Counted from the stretch's first letter, positions 7,177 through 16,132 are shown. The stretch is 32,917 nt of DNA from an uncultured Rhodoblastus sp. (GCF_903903185.1 NZ_CAIUXT010000030.1:1-32917), one strand, 5' to 3'. Numbers and translations are program-made. The notes: a model not told the origin generated them from the letters alone.

Positions 7177-8239
7177 ATGGATCGGGCTCTTCGCGTTCGC
7201 CGCGCTGGCCTTGCTCGCCCCTGCGGCCTCCGCCGACGGATTCGCGGGGCTGGGGGGAGAAGCGGCGGGTTTCGAACAGGCGACTCCGGGAAAGCCGCTG
7301 GTTTTCCCGCGCGATTTCGGCCCGCATCCCGGTTTTCGCACCGAATGGTGGTATCTGACGGCCAATCTCACCGACGACTCCGGCGCCTCCTATGGCGTGC
7401 AATGGACGCTGTTCCGTCAGGCGCGGGCCCCGGGCATTGAGCGCCCGGGCTGGGCGAGCCAGAATATCTGGATGGGGCACGCGGCGGTGACCACCGCGAC
7501 CGAGCACTTGTTCGCCGAGACTTTTGCGCGCGGCGGCGTCGGACAGGCGGGCGTGACCGCCGAGCCTTTCCGGGCATGGATCGATGACTGGACTTTTGCC
7601 GCCGATGCCGACGCGCCCGGCGCGGGACTTTCGCGCCTGACCATATCCGCCAATGGCCCGGGCTTTCGCTATGCCTTCGATCTGGCCGCCGACAAGCCGG
7701 TCGTCCGGCAAGGCGATCAGGGCTTCAGCCTCAAATCCGACGATGGCCGCGCCTCTTATTATTTCAGCCAGCCCTTCTTCCGAATCGACGGCGTGCTCGT
7801 GCTTCATGGCAGGCAAGTCAAGTTGTCGGGCCTCGCCTGGATGGACCGGGAATGGAGCAGCCAGCCTCTGGCCGCAACCCAGAAGGGCTGGGACTGGTTT
7901 TCGCTGCATTTTTCGACCGGCGCCAAGTTGATGGTGTTCCGGCTCCGCGACGAGACCGGCCGCGATTTCCGCGCCGGGACCTGGATCGGCGCCGACGGCG
8001 CGCAGCAGGCGCTCGGTCGCGACGACATCGTACTGACGCCGCTCGCGCCGACGCCGGTTTCCGGTCGCGTCGTTCCGGTTGGCTGGAAGCTTCAGGTGAA
8101 GAGCCAAGGCATCGACATCGAAACGACGCCGGTCAACGCCGCAAGCTGGATGGCGACCAGTTTTCCCTACTGGGAAGGCCCCATCGCCTTTCACGGTTCG
8201 CACGAGGGCAAAGGCTATCTGGAGATGACCGGCTATTGA
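7166..8239 (+). CDS. Secreted CrtC/AttH-like lipocalin-fold protein
   Basis: This 357-aa protein begins with a Sec-type signal peptide (MSAKWIGLFAFAALALLAPAASA, likely cut before Asp24), so it acts in the periplasm. The mature part has the hallmarks of the hydroxyneurosporene synthase/AttH fold: FPRDFGPHPGFRTEWWYLT near residue 50, the GVQWTLFRQ strand, and SGLAWMDREWSS with GWDWFSLH near residues 210-240. These belong to the double-lipocalin family that includes carotenoid hydratase CrtC and secreted AttH proteins. Since no carotenoid genes are nearby and it is the third gene of an ABC operon, a lipid-binding partner of the exporter is more likely than an enzyme. Its start lies inside the end of the permease gene. 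It ends facing the cox cluster. Confidence 0.85.
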   Translation: MSAKWIGLFAFAALALLAPAASADGFAGLGGEAAGFEQATPGKPLVFPRDFGPHPGFRTEWWYLTANLTDDSGASYGVQWTLFRQARAPGIERPGWASQNIWMGHAAVTTATEHLFAETFARGGVGQAGVTAEPFRAWIDDWTFAADADAPGAGLSRLTISANGPGFRYAFDLAADKPVVRQGDQGFSLKSDDGRASYYFSQPFFRIDGVLVLHGRQVKLSGLAWMDREWSSQPLAATQKGWDWFSLHFSTGAKLMVFRLRDETGRDFRAGTWIGADGAQQALGRDDIVLTPLAPTPVSGRVVPVGWKLQVKSQGIDIETTPVNAASWMATSFPYWEGPIAFHGSHEGKGYLEMTGY

Positions 8240-8266
8240 GTTCCGGAGTTCGGCCTACCGCCCGTT

Positions 8267-8890
8267 TCACGCCTGCCGCTTGAAGCGAAAGCCGTTTGCC
8301 GCGCTGCCCAGCATTTCCGGCGTGTCGATGTCGAGCAGGATCGAGTCCGAAGCCATCGGGATGTCGAGAACGCCCAGCGGCATTTGATCGAGAATATGGC
8401 GGGCGCCGCGATCTCCCCGGATGTTTTCGGCTTCCGCGAAGATTTTCCGGCTCAACAGCACCGGGTTGCCGCGCGCGCCGCGATAGACCGGCATGACGGC
8501 GAGCGGCTCCGGGCGCTCCGTTTCAAAGCCGCTTATCAAGGCGTCGATGATTTCGGCGCTGACATAGGGCATGTCGGCGAGCAGCACGACAGCCGCCGAA
8601 GCGGATGCAGGAACGCCCGCCAGCCCGAGCCGCAGCGAATGCGAGAGGCCCAGATCGAGATTTTCATTGCGCACGATGTCGAAGTCGAAGCCGTTCAACT
8701 CGGCTTCGACTTTCGAAGAAGCGTGACCGACCACGGCGACGACGCTTGAGGCGCGCGAACGCGCGGCGGCTCCAGCGACGCGCGCCAGCAGCGAGACGCC
8801 CTCGATTCGCGCCAGAACCTTGCTGTCGTCGGGGCCTGCGCCGAATCGGCTTGCGCGTCCGGCGGCGAGGAGGATGGCTGCGACGCTCAT
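8267..8890 (-). CDS. MobA/MocA-like molybdenum cofactor nucleotidyltransferase
   Basis: A 207-aa nucleotidyltransferase with the signature LLAAGRASRFG at residues 7-17 (LAAGxSxRxG, the nucleotide-binding loop), LLADMPYVSAEIIDALI near 107-123 with the metal-binding Asp, and RGARGNPVLL near 145. This is the MobA-like (NTP_transf_3) family. Members near molybdenum hydroxylases, such as MocA, attach CMP to molybdopterin; CO dehydrogenase uses the molybdopterin cytosine dinucleotide cofactor, so cytidylyl transfer is the likely reaction. Its ATG overlaps the stop of the XdhC C-terminal gene (ATGA), so the two are translationally coupled. It is the last gene of the cox transcription unit. Confidence 0.85.
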   Translation of the reverse strand: MSVAAILLAAGRASRFGAGPDDSKVLARIEGVSLLARVAGAAARSRASSVVAVVGHASSKVEAELNGFDFDIVRNENLDLGLSHSLRLGLAGVPASASAAVVLLADMPYVSAEIIDALISGFETERPEPLAVMPVYRGARGNPVLLSRKIFAEAENIRGDRGARHILDQMPLGVLDIPMASDSILLDIDTPEMLGSAANGFRFKRQA

Positions 8891-9588
8891 GCCGCCTCCT
8901 CGGCGCGAAGCGCCTTGCGTCCTTGCGCGGCAATGAGTTCGGCGAGGATGGAAACCGCGATTTCGGGCGGCGTCAGGGCGCCGATATCGATCCCTACGGG
9001 GGCGTGGATGCGCGCCAGCGCCGCCGGGCCGATGCCTGCGGCGCGCAGACGTTCGATCCGTTTCGCATGGGTCTTTTTCGATCCCAGCGCGCCAATATAG
9101 AAACAATCCGCATCGAGCGCGGCGACCAGGCCCGGATCGTCGATGCGGGGATCGTGGGTCAGGAGCACCACCGCCGTGCGGCGATCGAGCCGCAGCGCCG
9201 GCAAGGCGTCCTGCGGCCATTGCGCGATCAGATCGACCTCGGGAAAGCGCTCGGGCGAAGCGAAGGCCGTTCGCGGATCGACGACGGCGACTTCGAGACC
9301 GGCGAGCCGCGCCATGGGGGCCAGAACCTGCGCGATATGCACCGCGCCGACAATCACCAGCCGGACGCAGGGCAAATGGACGTGAATGAAAAGCTGTGCG
9401 CCATCGACCGTCACGACGCCGCTCGCGCCGGACTGGAAACTCTGTTCCAGCACGCCCGCCAGTTGATCGCGCCCGGCCTCGTCGCGGCGGACCAGTCTTT
9501 GGGCGCCGGCAGCAAGGTCGGTGACCAGGATCGCCGGCCGCCGCAGGGCGATTTCGGCGTTGAGGGCGAATAGGTTTTTGGCTAGCAT
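8887..9588 (-). CDS. XdhC C-terminal (Rossmann) domain protein, CoxI-like
   Basis: A 233-aa protein of the XdhC/CoxI family that lacks the usual N-terminal XdhC_CoxI domain, which is encoded by the preceding gene. The Rossmann part starts at RLVIVGAVHIAQVLAPMARL and contains ALGSKKTHAKRIERL, APVGIDIGALTPPEIAVSI and AELIAA, all conserved in XdhC C-terminal domains. XdhC-type chaperones bind the molybdenum cofactor, promote its sulfuration and insert it into hydroxylases. The ATG at 9588 is used; it overlaps the end of the upstream N-terminal-domain gene by seven bases. The first GAVH glycine pattern is slightly altered from the common GAGHV. Confidence 0.85.
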   Translation of the reverse strand: MLAKNLFALNAEIALRRPAILVTDLAAGAQRLVRRDEAGRDQLAGVLEQSFQSGASGVVTVDGAQLFIHVHLPCVRLVIVGAVHIAQVLAPMARLAGLEVAVVDPRTAFASPERFPEVDLIAQWPQDALPALRLDRRTAVVLLTHDPRIDDPGLVAALDADCFYIGALGSKKTHAKRIERLRAAGIGPAALARIHAPVGIDIGALTPPEIAVSILAELIAAQGRKALRAEEAA

Positions 9589-9911
9589 CCGTCGATTCTC
9601 TCCACATAGACCTTGATTTTGCCGCCGCAGGAAAGGCCGACGCGCCACGCCGTCTCGTCGGCAACGCCAAATTCGAGCAGCCGGGGCTTACCCGTCTCTA
9701 CGGCGTCGAGCGCGGCGGAGATCACATCGGCTTCTACGCATCCGCCCGAAACCGAGCCGAGAAAATGGCCCTGGTCGTCCACCAGGATGCGGCTGCCGAC
9801 CGGACGCGGCGCGGAACCCCAGGTTTCGACCACGGTGGCCAGCGCCGCCCGGCGTCCCGACCTTACCCAGTTCTCGGCTTCCAGCAAAATGGCGTCGTCG
9901 GCTGTCGTCAC
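9582..9911 (-). CDS. XdhC_CoxI N-terminal domain protein
   Basis: A 109-aa protein that holds only the XdhC_CoxI domain: VRSGRRAALATVVETWGSAP, RPVGSRILVD, GSVSGGCVEADV and LSCGGKIKVYVER are the standard motifs (SGGCVE and CGG). The GTG start at 9911 is chosen because GGAGGGG stands seven bases ahead; upstream codons read as non-coding. With the next gene it reconstitutes a two-domain XdhC protein, so the locus has one fused copy (CoxF) and one split copy. It probably helps load the molybdenum cofactor into CO dehydrogenase. Confidence 0.8.
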   Translation of the reverse strand: MTTADDAILLEAENWVRSGRRAALATVVETWGSAPRPVGSRILVDDQGHFLGSVSGGCVEADVISAALDAVETGKPRLLEFGVADETAWRVGLSCGGKIKVYVERIDGC

Positions 9912-9969
9912 TGGTTTGCCCCTCCATAAACAAGGCGAGCTTCCGCGCGCCGCCAATACATGCCTGCCG

Positions 9970-10611
9970 TCAGCTTTGCGCCGTGCAGATCGGAAACGGC
10001 ATTTCGCCGGCGCGGTGATGCGACCCGTCGAGACAGCATGTGGGTATGCTCAGGCCGAAAACCAGCAGCATCGCCGGGCTGGCCTTGCGGAACCAGCGGC
10101 CGAGCCAGGCGCGCAGCGCCGCCCACCAGCCGGCTTTGGCGGGGACCGCGACTGCGGCCTCGGGCGCATGGCCGGCGGCGACGATGGCCCCGAATTTTTC
10201 GAAAAATTCCCCGGCGAGTTTTTTGGCCGTCGCGTCGATCAGGCGACCGCCCAATTGCGCGATCTTGCCGCCCACTTCGGCCTTGACCTCGTAGTTGAGA
10301 ATCGTCGCGGCGCCATCGGCGACGAGTCCGACTTTGGCGCCGCCCTTGGCGTGGCCGGCGAGGCCCCCCGATCCTTCGCCGGAAATCTTGTAGCCGTTGG
10401 GCGGGTCGATGTCCGACAGCATCACCTTGCCCTTGAACGAAGCCTTGATCGGACCGACGCGCAGGGTCGATGCGGCCTCCAATTCGGTATCGGAGAGTTT
10501 CTCGATGCTTTCGCACCCGGGAATGCATTGCCTGAGCACTTCGGGATCGTTCAAGGCGTTCCAGACCGCATCGCGAGGGGCCTCGATGCGCTGGGAATCG
10601 TTCATATCCAT
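9970..10611 (-). CDS. coxG: CoxG, CO dehydrogenase-associated SRPBCC protein
   Basis: A 213-aa protein of the CoxG family. Residues 1-150 form the SRPBCC fold: RIEAPRDAVWNALNDPEVLR, CIPGCESIE, FKGKVMLSDIDPP and YEVKAEVGGKIAQLGGRLID are typical. The C-terminal part has a Trp-rich amphipathic segment (GWWAALRAWLGRWF) and a short hydrophobic stretch (PAMLLVFGLSIPT) that would place it at the cytoplasmic membrane, then an unusual Cys/His-containing tail. CoxG is needed for membrane attachment of CO dehydrogenase, and a mycobacterial relative has been reported to bind quinone and couple the enzyme to the respiratory chain. The ATG at 10611 was chosen; another Met lies two codons later. It follows coxF by 13 bases. 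Confidence 0.85.
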   Translation of the reverse strand: MDMNDSQRIEAPRDAVWNALNDPEVLRQCIPGCESIEKLSDTELEAASTLRVGPIKASFKGKVMLSDIDPPNGYKISGEGSGGLAGHAKGGAKVGLVADGAATILNYEVKAEVGGKIAQLGGRLIDATAKKLAGEFFEKFGAIVAAGHAPEAAVAVPAKAGWWAALRAWLGRWFRKASPAMLLVFGLSIPTCCLDGSHHRAGEMPFPICTAQS

Positions 10612-10624
10612 GGGTACGCGCCTT

Positions 10625-11494
10625 TCATTTTCTAAGCACTGCCAAGTCAGGCGATCGATTGGCAATCGGTTGCGGGAGGAGTCTGCCGTCGTCCGCATAA
10701 TGGGCGCGGACGCAGACGAGTTCGGCGAGGATGGAAAGGGCGATTTCCGGCGGGGTCTCGGCGCCGATGTCGAGACCGGCGGGCGCCTTCAACGCCGCCA
10801 GCCGGTCTTCCGGTACGCCAACATCGCGAAGCTTCGCGGTGAGGTGCTGCGACTTGCGGCGCGAGCCGACGAAAGCAACAAAGACGGCCTCGGCTTTGAG
10901 CGCCGCGGCAAGCGCCGCTTCATCGCCCGTCCCTTGGGTCGATACGACGATGAAGCGGCGCCGGCTCGTCGGGGGAAGGGTAAAGCCGTCGATTTTGTGT
11001 TCGACGCCGGCAAAGGCTTCGTGATCCCTGGCGGGGGCGGCGAGCGTCACGTCATAGCCGAACCGCCCGGCGGTTTCGGCGAGCGTCACCGCGACCGGCG
11101 AGGCGCCCATCACGACGAGTTCGGGGCGCGGCAGCACCGGCTCGATGAAAATCTCCATCGCACCCTGGCTTGGGCACATGTTGGCCGCATAGCGCACGCC
11201 GTCCCGCACCTCGCCCGCGCTCACGCCCTTGTCCGACAGCAGGTCCTTCGGCTCGACGCAGATCAGCCTCGGGCGACCGTCGGCGATGGCTTCGCGGGCC
11301 GCCTTGAGCGTCGCGCCGCGCGCGCAGCCGCCGCCGATCCATCCGGCGCCGATGGTCCCGTCGGCGAGGATCACCGCCTTGGCGCCCGCCTTGGCGGCGG
11401 TGACGGAAAGGGTGCGCACGACCGTGGCGACGGCGAAGGAAATATCGCTGTCCTGCAGGCGTCGCATCGTGGCGGTCAGGTCGGAGGTGGGCAT
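10625..11494 (-). CDS. coxF: CoxF, XdhC-family maturation protein
   Basis: A 289-aa two-domain protein. The N-terminal domain carries FAVATVVRT and IGAGWIGGGCARGATLKA, a variant of the XdhC_CoxI motif (GGCVE replaced by GGCARG), and the C-terminal Rossmann domain carries ELVVMGASPVAVTLAETAGR and FVGSRRKSQHL plus GAETPPEIALSILAELV. These are XdhC-type molybdenum cofactor chaperones; CoxF is required to finish the Cu-Mo active site of CO dehydrogenase. The ATG at 11494 has GGAG about eight bases upstream. It begins 14 bases after coxE, and the intergenic spacing to coxG is 13 bases, so it is part of the same operon. Confidence 0.85.
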   Translation of the reverse strand: MPTSDLTATMRRLQDSDISFAVATVVRTLSVTAAKAGAKAVILADGTIGAGWIGGGCARGATLKAAREAIADGRPRLICVEPKDLLSDKGVSAGEVRDGVRYAANMCPSQGAMEIFIEPVLPRPELVVMGASPVAVTLAETAGRFGYDVTLAAPARDHEAFAGVEHKIDGFTLPPTSRRRFIVVSTQGTGDEAALAAALKAEAVFVAFVGSRRKSQHLTAKLRDVGVPEDRLAALKAPAGLDIGAETPPEIALSILAELVCVRAHYADDGRLLPQPIANRSPDLAVLRK

Positions 11495-11508
11495 GGTCCG
11501 GTCTCCTC

Positions 11509-12729
11509 TCACATGCATGCCAGAATGGGTTCGAGGGCTTCGAGGCTTTCGAGGCTATGGGCCGGAGCGAAAACATCGACATAGGGCAACGCCGCCGTCA
11601 TGCCCGCCGATAAAGGCTCGTAGCCGCGCCAGCCGAGCAAAGGATTGAGCCAGACGATGCGCTTGCAGCGCTTGCGCAAATCGCGCATCGCCTCGCCAAG
11701 ACCCTCGGCGTCGCCGGTTTCGAAACCGTCGGAGACGATCATCGTCACGGTCTTCGCGTCGATGGCCCGCGCGGCATGATGCGCATTGAAGGTCGCCAGA
11801 CATGCGCCGATTCTTGTGCCGCCGCCGACGCCCTCGGCGAGCAAGCCAAGCCGCTCGATGGCGCGTTGCGGGTTTTTTTCGCGGATCGCCTCGGTCACGC
11901 AGACAAGGCGCGTGTGGAACACAAAACCTTCGGCGCGTTTGAAGCTTTCGACCGCGCCGTGCATGAAGCATACGAAAACCGGCGTATAGGCGATCATCGA
12001 GCCGGAGGCGTCGAGCAGGATCACCAGTTTGAGCGGCCGCACGCGGCGCTTGCGGAACATGAGTTCGACCGGCGTGCCGCCGCGACCGATGCTGCGATGG
12101 ATGGTCCGGCGCAGGTCGAGGCGCCGCCCCCGGCGGGCGATTCTTTGCCGGCGCGTCAGGCGGGTCCGCATCTTCGCCGCCAGACGGCTTGCCAGTAGAA
12201 AGGCGCGCTGCAATTGCTCGCGATCCAGCATGTGGCGGAAGTCGGTCCTCATAAAACTTTCGCGCGCCGAGGCGCGGCTGCGGCGGTCGCTTTCCCGCCT
12301 GTCCGCAGCCTCGTCCATCGCGCCTTGCGCCGCGCCGGCCTCGCCGCCCGCGCCGCCGGCTTCGGTTTCGCCGGCGCCGGGCGGTCTGGTCGGCGGCTTG
12401 CGGCGCTCGTCGCTGGCTCTCGTCTCGCCTCGGGTTGCTTTGGCCAGCCAGAAGGCGTCGAAAATCGCGTCGAACTTGTCCCAGTCGGCGCGGCGCGACG
12501 CGAACAGCGCCCGCAGCGCGACGCGCAGCCCATCGCGCCCGGTCATGTCGGGCGCGCCGAGGACGCGAAGCGCGTCGTGGCTCTCCGCCAGTCCGACCGC
12601 AAAACCATTGGCGCGCAGCGTCGCGACAAAGGCCGAAAGCCGCTCGCGCATGGGCGCGACGACGAAATCGAGCGCCGAAAATTCCGCGGCGGTCGGGGCT
12701 TTGGGGGGGTGGGGCCGGGCGTCGGTCAT
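11509..12729 (-). CDS. coxE: CoxE, VWA-domain Cu-Mo site assembly protein
   Basis: A 406-aa protein with a C-terminal von Willebrand A domain. The metal-ion adhesion motif is ILLDASGSM (Asp240, Ser242, Ser244), and TMIVSDGFETGD supplies the later Asp. The N-terminal half (SAFVATLRANGFAVGLAES, DWDKFDAIFDAFW) is typical of CoxE; residues 105-145 are a Gly/Ala/Glu-rich linker. With the MoxR-type ATPase CoxD, CoxE inserts copper and sulfur into the molybdenum site of CO dehydrogenase. The gene lies six bases after coxD, with AGGTGG upstream of its ATG. Downstream is coxF. Confidence 0.9.
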   Translation of the reverse strand: MTDARPHPPKAPTAAEFSALDFVVAPMRERLSAFVATLRANGFAVGLAESHDALRVLGAPDMTGRDGLRVALRALFASRRADWDKFDAIFDAFWLAKATRGETRASDERRKPPTRPPGAGETEAGGAGGEAGAAQGAMDEAADRRESDRRSRASARESFMRTDFRHMLDREQLQRAFLLASRLAAKMRTRLTRRQRIARRGRRLDLRRTIHRSIGRGGTPVELMFRKRRVRPLKLVILLDASGSMIAYTPVFVCFMHGAVESFKRAEGFVFHTRLVCVTEAIREKNPQRAIERLGLLAEGVGGGTRIGACLATFNAHHAARAIDAKTVTMIVSDGFETGDAEGLGEAMRDLRKRCKRIVWLNPLLGWRGYEPLSAGMTAALPYVDVFAPAHSLESLEALEPILACM

Positions 12730-12735
12730 ATCAGG

Positions 12736-13626
12736 TCACGCCACCTTGGCCACGAGACGCGCGACCACCTTGCGCGTGATCCGGCTCTGGTCTTCGCGGG
12801 TCTTGAGCAAAGTCGTCAGGATTTCATGGATCGCGTCGGGATCGCGCGTCAGATCGCCCTCGCCGAGGCCGCTCAGGGCGACGACGAAATCGAGCGTTTC
12901 GGCGACGCCGGGCGCCTTGCGCAGCTCTTCCTGGCGGATCGCCTGAAGCAGGCGCGCCACCTGGATGGCGAGGCGCGCCTCGACCTCGGGATGACGCGCG
13001 CGAATGATCGCGGCCTCGCGGTCGGGTTGTGGAAAATCGACATAGTGATAGAGGCAGCGCCGGCGCAGGGCGTCGGAAATTTCGCGCGAGCCGTTGGAGG
13101 TCAGCACGACGCGCGGAATCGAGCGCGCCGCGACCGTGCCGAGTTCGGGAATCGTCACCTGATATTCCGACAGGAACTCGAGCAGGAAGGCCTCGAATTC
13201 CTCGTCCGCGCGATCCACTTCATCGATCAGCAGCACCACCGGCTGTTCCGACCGGATCGCCGCGAGAATCGGCCGCTCCAGCAGAAAGGCTTCCGAGAAA
13301 ATATGCTCCTCGATTTCGGCGACCGAGTTGGCGCGCTGCTCATGCGCCTTGATCGCCAGAATCTGGCGCTGGTAATTCCATTCATAGAGCGCGGCGTTCT
13401 GATCGAGACCCTCATAGCATTGCAGCCGGATCAACTTGTAGCCATGGACGGCGGCAAGCGCCTTGGCGACTTCCGTCTTGCCGACGCCCGCCTCGCCTTC
13501 GAGCAGCAGCGGCCGGTTGAGCAGCTCCATCAGCCAGAGCGCGGTCGCAAGGTCGCTGTCGGCGATATAGCCGACGGCGGCGAGGCGCTCGCGGATCTCA
13601 TGGCGAACCGGAAACATCGAAGTCAT
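12736..13626 (-). CDS. coxD: CoxD, MoxR-type AAA+ ATPase
   Basis: A 296-aa AAA+ ATPase: Walker A GEAGVGKT (residues 44-51), Walker B LLIDEVD (132-138), sensor-1 VLTSNGSREISDALRRRCLY with the arginine-finger region, and the MoxR-type FHYVDFPQPDRE-like segment (YHYVDFPQPDREAAII). CoxD works as a chaperone that reshapes CO dehydrogenase and, with the VWA protein CoxE, drives sulfuration and copper insertion at the molybdenum site. The start at 13626 (MTSMF) follows a GAGGAAAG element; a second ATG is three codons later. The MoxR plus VWA pairing is a recurrent assembly module. It is separated from coxL by 79 bases that contain two strong hairpins. Confidence 0.9.
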   Translation of the reverse strand: MTSMFPVRHEIRERLAAVGYIADSDLATALWLMELLNRPLLLEGEAGVGKTEVAKALAAVHGYKLIRLQCYEGLDQNAALYEWNYQRQILAIKAHEQRANSVAEIEEHIFSEAFLLERPILAAIRSEQPVVLLIDEVDRADEEFEAFLLEFLSEYQVTIPELGTVAARSIPRVVLTSNGSREISDALRRRCLYHYVDFPQPDREAAIIRARHPEVEARLAIQVARLLQAIRQEELRKAPGVAETLDFVVALSGLGEGDLTRDPDAIHEILTTLLKTREDQSRITRKVVARLVAKVA

Positions 13627-13649
13627 GCGCTCAAACTTTCCTCGGGCCG

Positions 13650-13698
13650 GTTCGGCGGGCCGAACGCCGTTGGGCCCTGTCCCCCAGAGACAGGGCCC
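13650..13698 (-). other. Paired intercistronic hairpins between coxL and coxD
   Basis: Two perfect stem-loops fill the gap after coxL. GGGCCCTGTC pairs with GACAGGGCCC (13672-13698, 10 bp, seven-base loop). GTTCGG pairs with CCGAAC (13650-13665, 6 bp, four-base loop). The first begins eight bases after the coxL stop codon. No T tract follows, so they are unlikely to be full terminators; they may protect the upstream coxMSL message from 3' exonucleases or partly attenuate. Confidence 0.7.
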
Positions 13699-13705
13699 CT
13701 CCCCC

Positions 13706-16132
13706 TCATGCCGCCTTGTGCAGGCCCAGTTTCTCGGCGGCTTCCCAGATCCGCCAGGCGTCGTGGGGCATGTCGATATGCACCGAGCCGCAGAACGAGA
13801 GGGCGTCGTTGACCGCATTGGAGAAACAGGGGACGCCGCCGACATGCGGGCTCTCGCCGACGCCCTTGGCGCCGATGGGATGGTGCGGCGAGGGCGTGAC
13901 CGTGAAGTCGGTTTCCCAATGCGGCGTCTCGACGGCGGTCGGCACGAAGAAGTCCATGAAGGACGCGCCCATGACATTGCCGGCGGCGTCGTAGCGGATC
14001 TCCTGTCCCATCGCGACCGCAAAGGCTTCGGTCAGCCCGCCATGCACCTGGCCCTCGATGATCATCGGATTGATGCGCGTGCCGCAATCGTCGAGCGCAT
14101 AGAACCGCCGGACCTTGGCGGCGCCGGTATCGACATCTATGTCCATCACGCAGAAATAGGCGCCGAACGGATAGGTCATATTGGGCGGATCGTAATAATT
14201 GACCGCCTCAAGACCCGGTTCGAGATTGGGAATTGGCTGGTGATAGGCGGCCCAGGCGATTTCCTTCACGCCGATCCGCTTCTCGGGCAGGCCCTTGACC
14301 TGATAGCCGTCGATATCCCAGTCGAGGTCGTTGTGATGCACTTCGAGCAGATGGGCGGCGATCATCTGCATCTTGGCGCGGATTTTCCGTGACGCCATGG
14401 CGATGGCCGCGCCGGCGACGGGGGTCGAACGCGATCCATAGGTGCCAAGCCCATAGGGCGCGGTGTCGGTATTGCCCTCCTCGACCTGAATCTGGTCGGC
14501 GGGAATGCCGAGTTCGGTGGCGACGATCTGGGCATAGGTGGTCTCATGGCCCTGGCCCTGACTTTTGGTGCCCATGCGCGCAATCGCCGAACCGGTCGGG
14601 TGAATACGGATTTCGCAGGAGTCGAACATGCCGACACCGAGAATGTCGCAGTTTTTCGACGGGCCGGCGCCGACGATCTCGGTGAAGAAGGAAACGCCGA
14701 TCCCCATGACTTCGCGGGTTTCGCCGCGTTGGAAGGCGGCGCGCTTTTCCGCCTGCTCGGCCCGCAACTGGCGATAGCCGACGGCCTCCATCGCCTTGTT
14801 CATCGCCAGATGATAGTCGCCCGAATCATATTCCCAGCCGAGCGCCGACTTGTAGGGGAATTGCTCGCGCCGGATGAAATTCTTCAGGCGCAGGTCGGCG
14901 GAATCCATGCCCAGTTTCTGCGCCAGCACTTCGACCGCGCGCTCGATGGCGTAGACGGCTTCCGTTACCCGGAAGGAGCAGCGATAGGCGACGCCGCCCG
15001 AGGCCTTATTGGTATAGACGCCGTCCACCTCCAGATGGGCGACCGGAATACCGTAGGAGCCGGTGCAGATATTCATGAAGCCGGCAGGCCATTTGGTGGG
15101 ATCGGCGCAGGCGTCGAAAGCGCCGTGATCGGCCAGCACGTAACAGCGCATGCCGAGAATCTTTCCGTCCTGGGTCGATGCCAGTTCGGTGGTCATGTGA
15201 TAGTCGCGGGCGAAGGAAGTGGTGGACAGGTTTTCCATCCGGTCCTCGACCCATTTGACCGGCTTGCCGAGGACGATGGAGGCGACGATCGAGCAGACAT
15301 AGCCGGGATAGACGCCGACCTTGTTGCCGAATCCGCCGCCAATGTCGGGGGCGATCACATGGACCTTGCTCTCGGGAATGCCCGACAGCATCGAGACCAC
15401 GGTGCGCACGACATGAGGCGCCTGAAACGTGCCGTAGATCGTCAGATGGCCGGTGACCTTGTCGTAGGAGGCGAGGCTCTGGCAGGTTTCGAGCGGCGAC
15501 GGATGGGTCCGGTGATACCAGTAGGTGTCCTTGGTCTTGACCGGCGCGCTGGCGAAGATATCGTCGGCGGCCTCCCGGTCGCCGACCTGCCAGTTGAAGA
15601 TGTGATTATAATGTTTGCGCGGTCCGTGGGCGCCTTCCATCTTGCCCTTGATGTCCTCGCGCAGCAAAGGCGCGTCGGCGTCCATCGCCTTGAAGGGGTT
15701 GGTGAGCGGCTCAAGCTCCTCATATTCGACTTCGACCAGTTCGATGGCGTCGGCGGCGATATAGCGGTCGTCGGCGACGACAAAGGCGACTTCCTGGTTC
15801 TGGAACAGCACTTTTTCGTCGGCGAGCACGGCGGCGACATCGCCGGCGAGCGTCGGCATGTAATGCAGGTTCAAAGGCTTCAGATCGTCGGCGGTCAGGA
15901 CGGCGCGAACGCCGGGCAGAGCCTTCGCCTTGGATGTGTCGATGCGTTTGATGCGCGCGTGGGCATAGGTCGAGCGGACGAAATCGCCGAACAACATGCC
16001 GGGCAGCTTGATGTCATCGACATAATTGCCCTTGCCCTGGGTGAAGCGGATGTCCTCGACGCGCTTGCGCTTGCAGCCCATGCCTTCGAGCCGGGCTTCG
16101 CGCTGTTCCTTGGTGGGGGTCAGGTCGTTCAT
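13706..16132 (-). CDS. coxL: Form I aerobic CO dehydrogenase large subunit
   Basis: The 808-aa catalytic subunit oxidises CO with water to CO2, feeding electrons through CoxS and CoxM. It has the form I active-site loop AYRCSFR at 382-388, so Cys385 would bridge the copper, matching Cys388 of the Oligotropha enzyme. Glu760 in GAKGVGESP matches its Glu763, the active-site base. Cofactor-binding stretches [10 protein letters not shown] (about 262-271) and the Gln-rich [11 protein letters not shown] (about 543-553) are present. Length is one residue off the 809-aa reference. The overlap with coxS (ATGA at 16130) shows coupling. Form II enzymes have AYRGAGR instead and are of uncertain activity, so this is an assignable functional form I. 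Oxidation of trace CO as an energy source is plausible. Confidence 0.97.
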   Translation of the reverse strand: MNDLTPTKEQREARLEGMGCKRKRVEDIRFTQGKGNYVDDIKLPGMLFGDFVRSTYAHARIKRIDTSKAKALPGVRAVLTADDLKPLNLHYMPTLAGDVAAVLADEKVLFQNQEVAFVVADDRYIAADAIELVEVEYEELEPLTNPFKAMDADAPLLREDIKGKMEGAHGPRKHYNHIFNWQVGDREAADDIFASAPVKTKDTYWYHRTHPSPLETCQSLASYDKVTGHLTIYGTFQAPHVVRTVVSMLSGIPESKVHVIAPDIGGGFGNKVGVYPGYVCSIVASIVLGKPVKWVEDRMENLSTTSFARDYHMTTELASTQDGKILGMRCYVLADHGAFDACADPTKWPAGFMNICTGSYGIPVAHLEVDGVYTNKASGGVAYRCSFRVTEAVYAIERAVEVLAQKLGMDSADLRLKNFIRREQFPYKSALGWEYDSGDYHLAMNKAMEAVGYRQLRAEQAEKRAAFQRGETREVMGIGVSFFTEIVGAGPSKNCDILGVGMFDSCEIRIHPTGSAIARMGTKSQGQGHETTYAQIVATELGIPADQIQVEEGNTDTAPYGLGTYGSRSTPVAGAAIAMASRKIRAKMQMIAAHLLEVHHNDLDWDIDGYQVKGLPEKRIGVKEIAWAAYHQPIPNLEPGLEAVNYYDPPNMTYPFGAYFCVMDIDVDTGAAKVRRFYALDDCGTRINPMIIEGQVHGGLTEAFAVAMGQEIRYDAAGNVMGASFMDFFVPTAVETPHWETDFTVTPSPHHPIGAKGVGESPHVGGVPCFSNAVNDALSFCGSVHIDMPHDAWRIWEAAEKLGLHKAA

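Noticed and set aside
12736..13626. CoxD as a Rubisco activase or denitrification MoxR protein (CbbQ/NorQ)
   Set aside because: These share the fold, but its position between coxL and coxE in the cox operon makes CoxD the better call.
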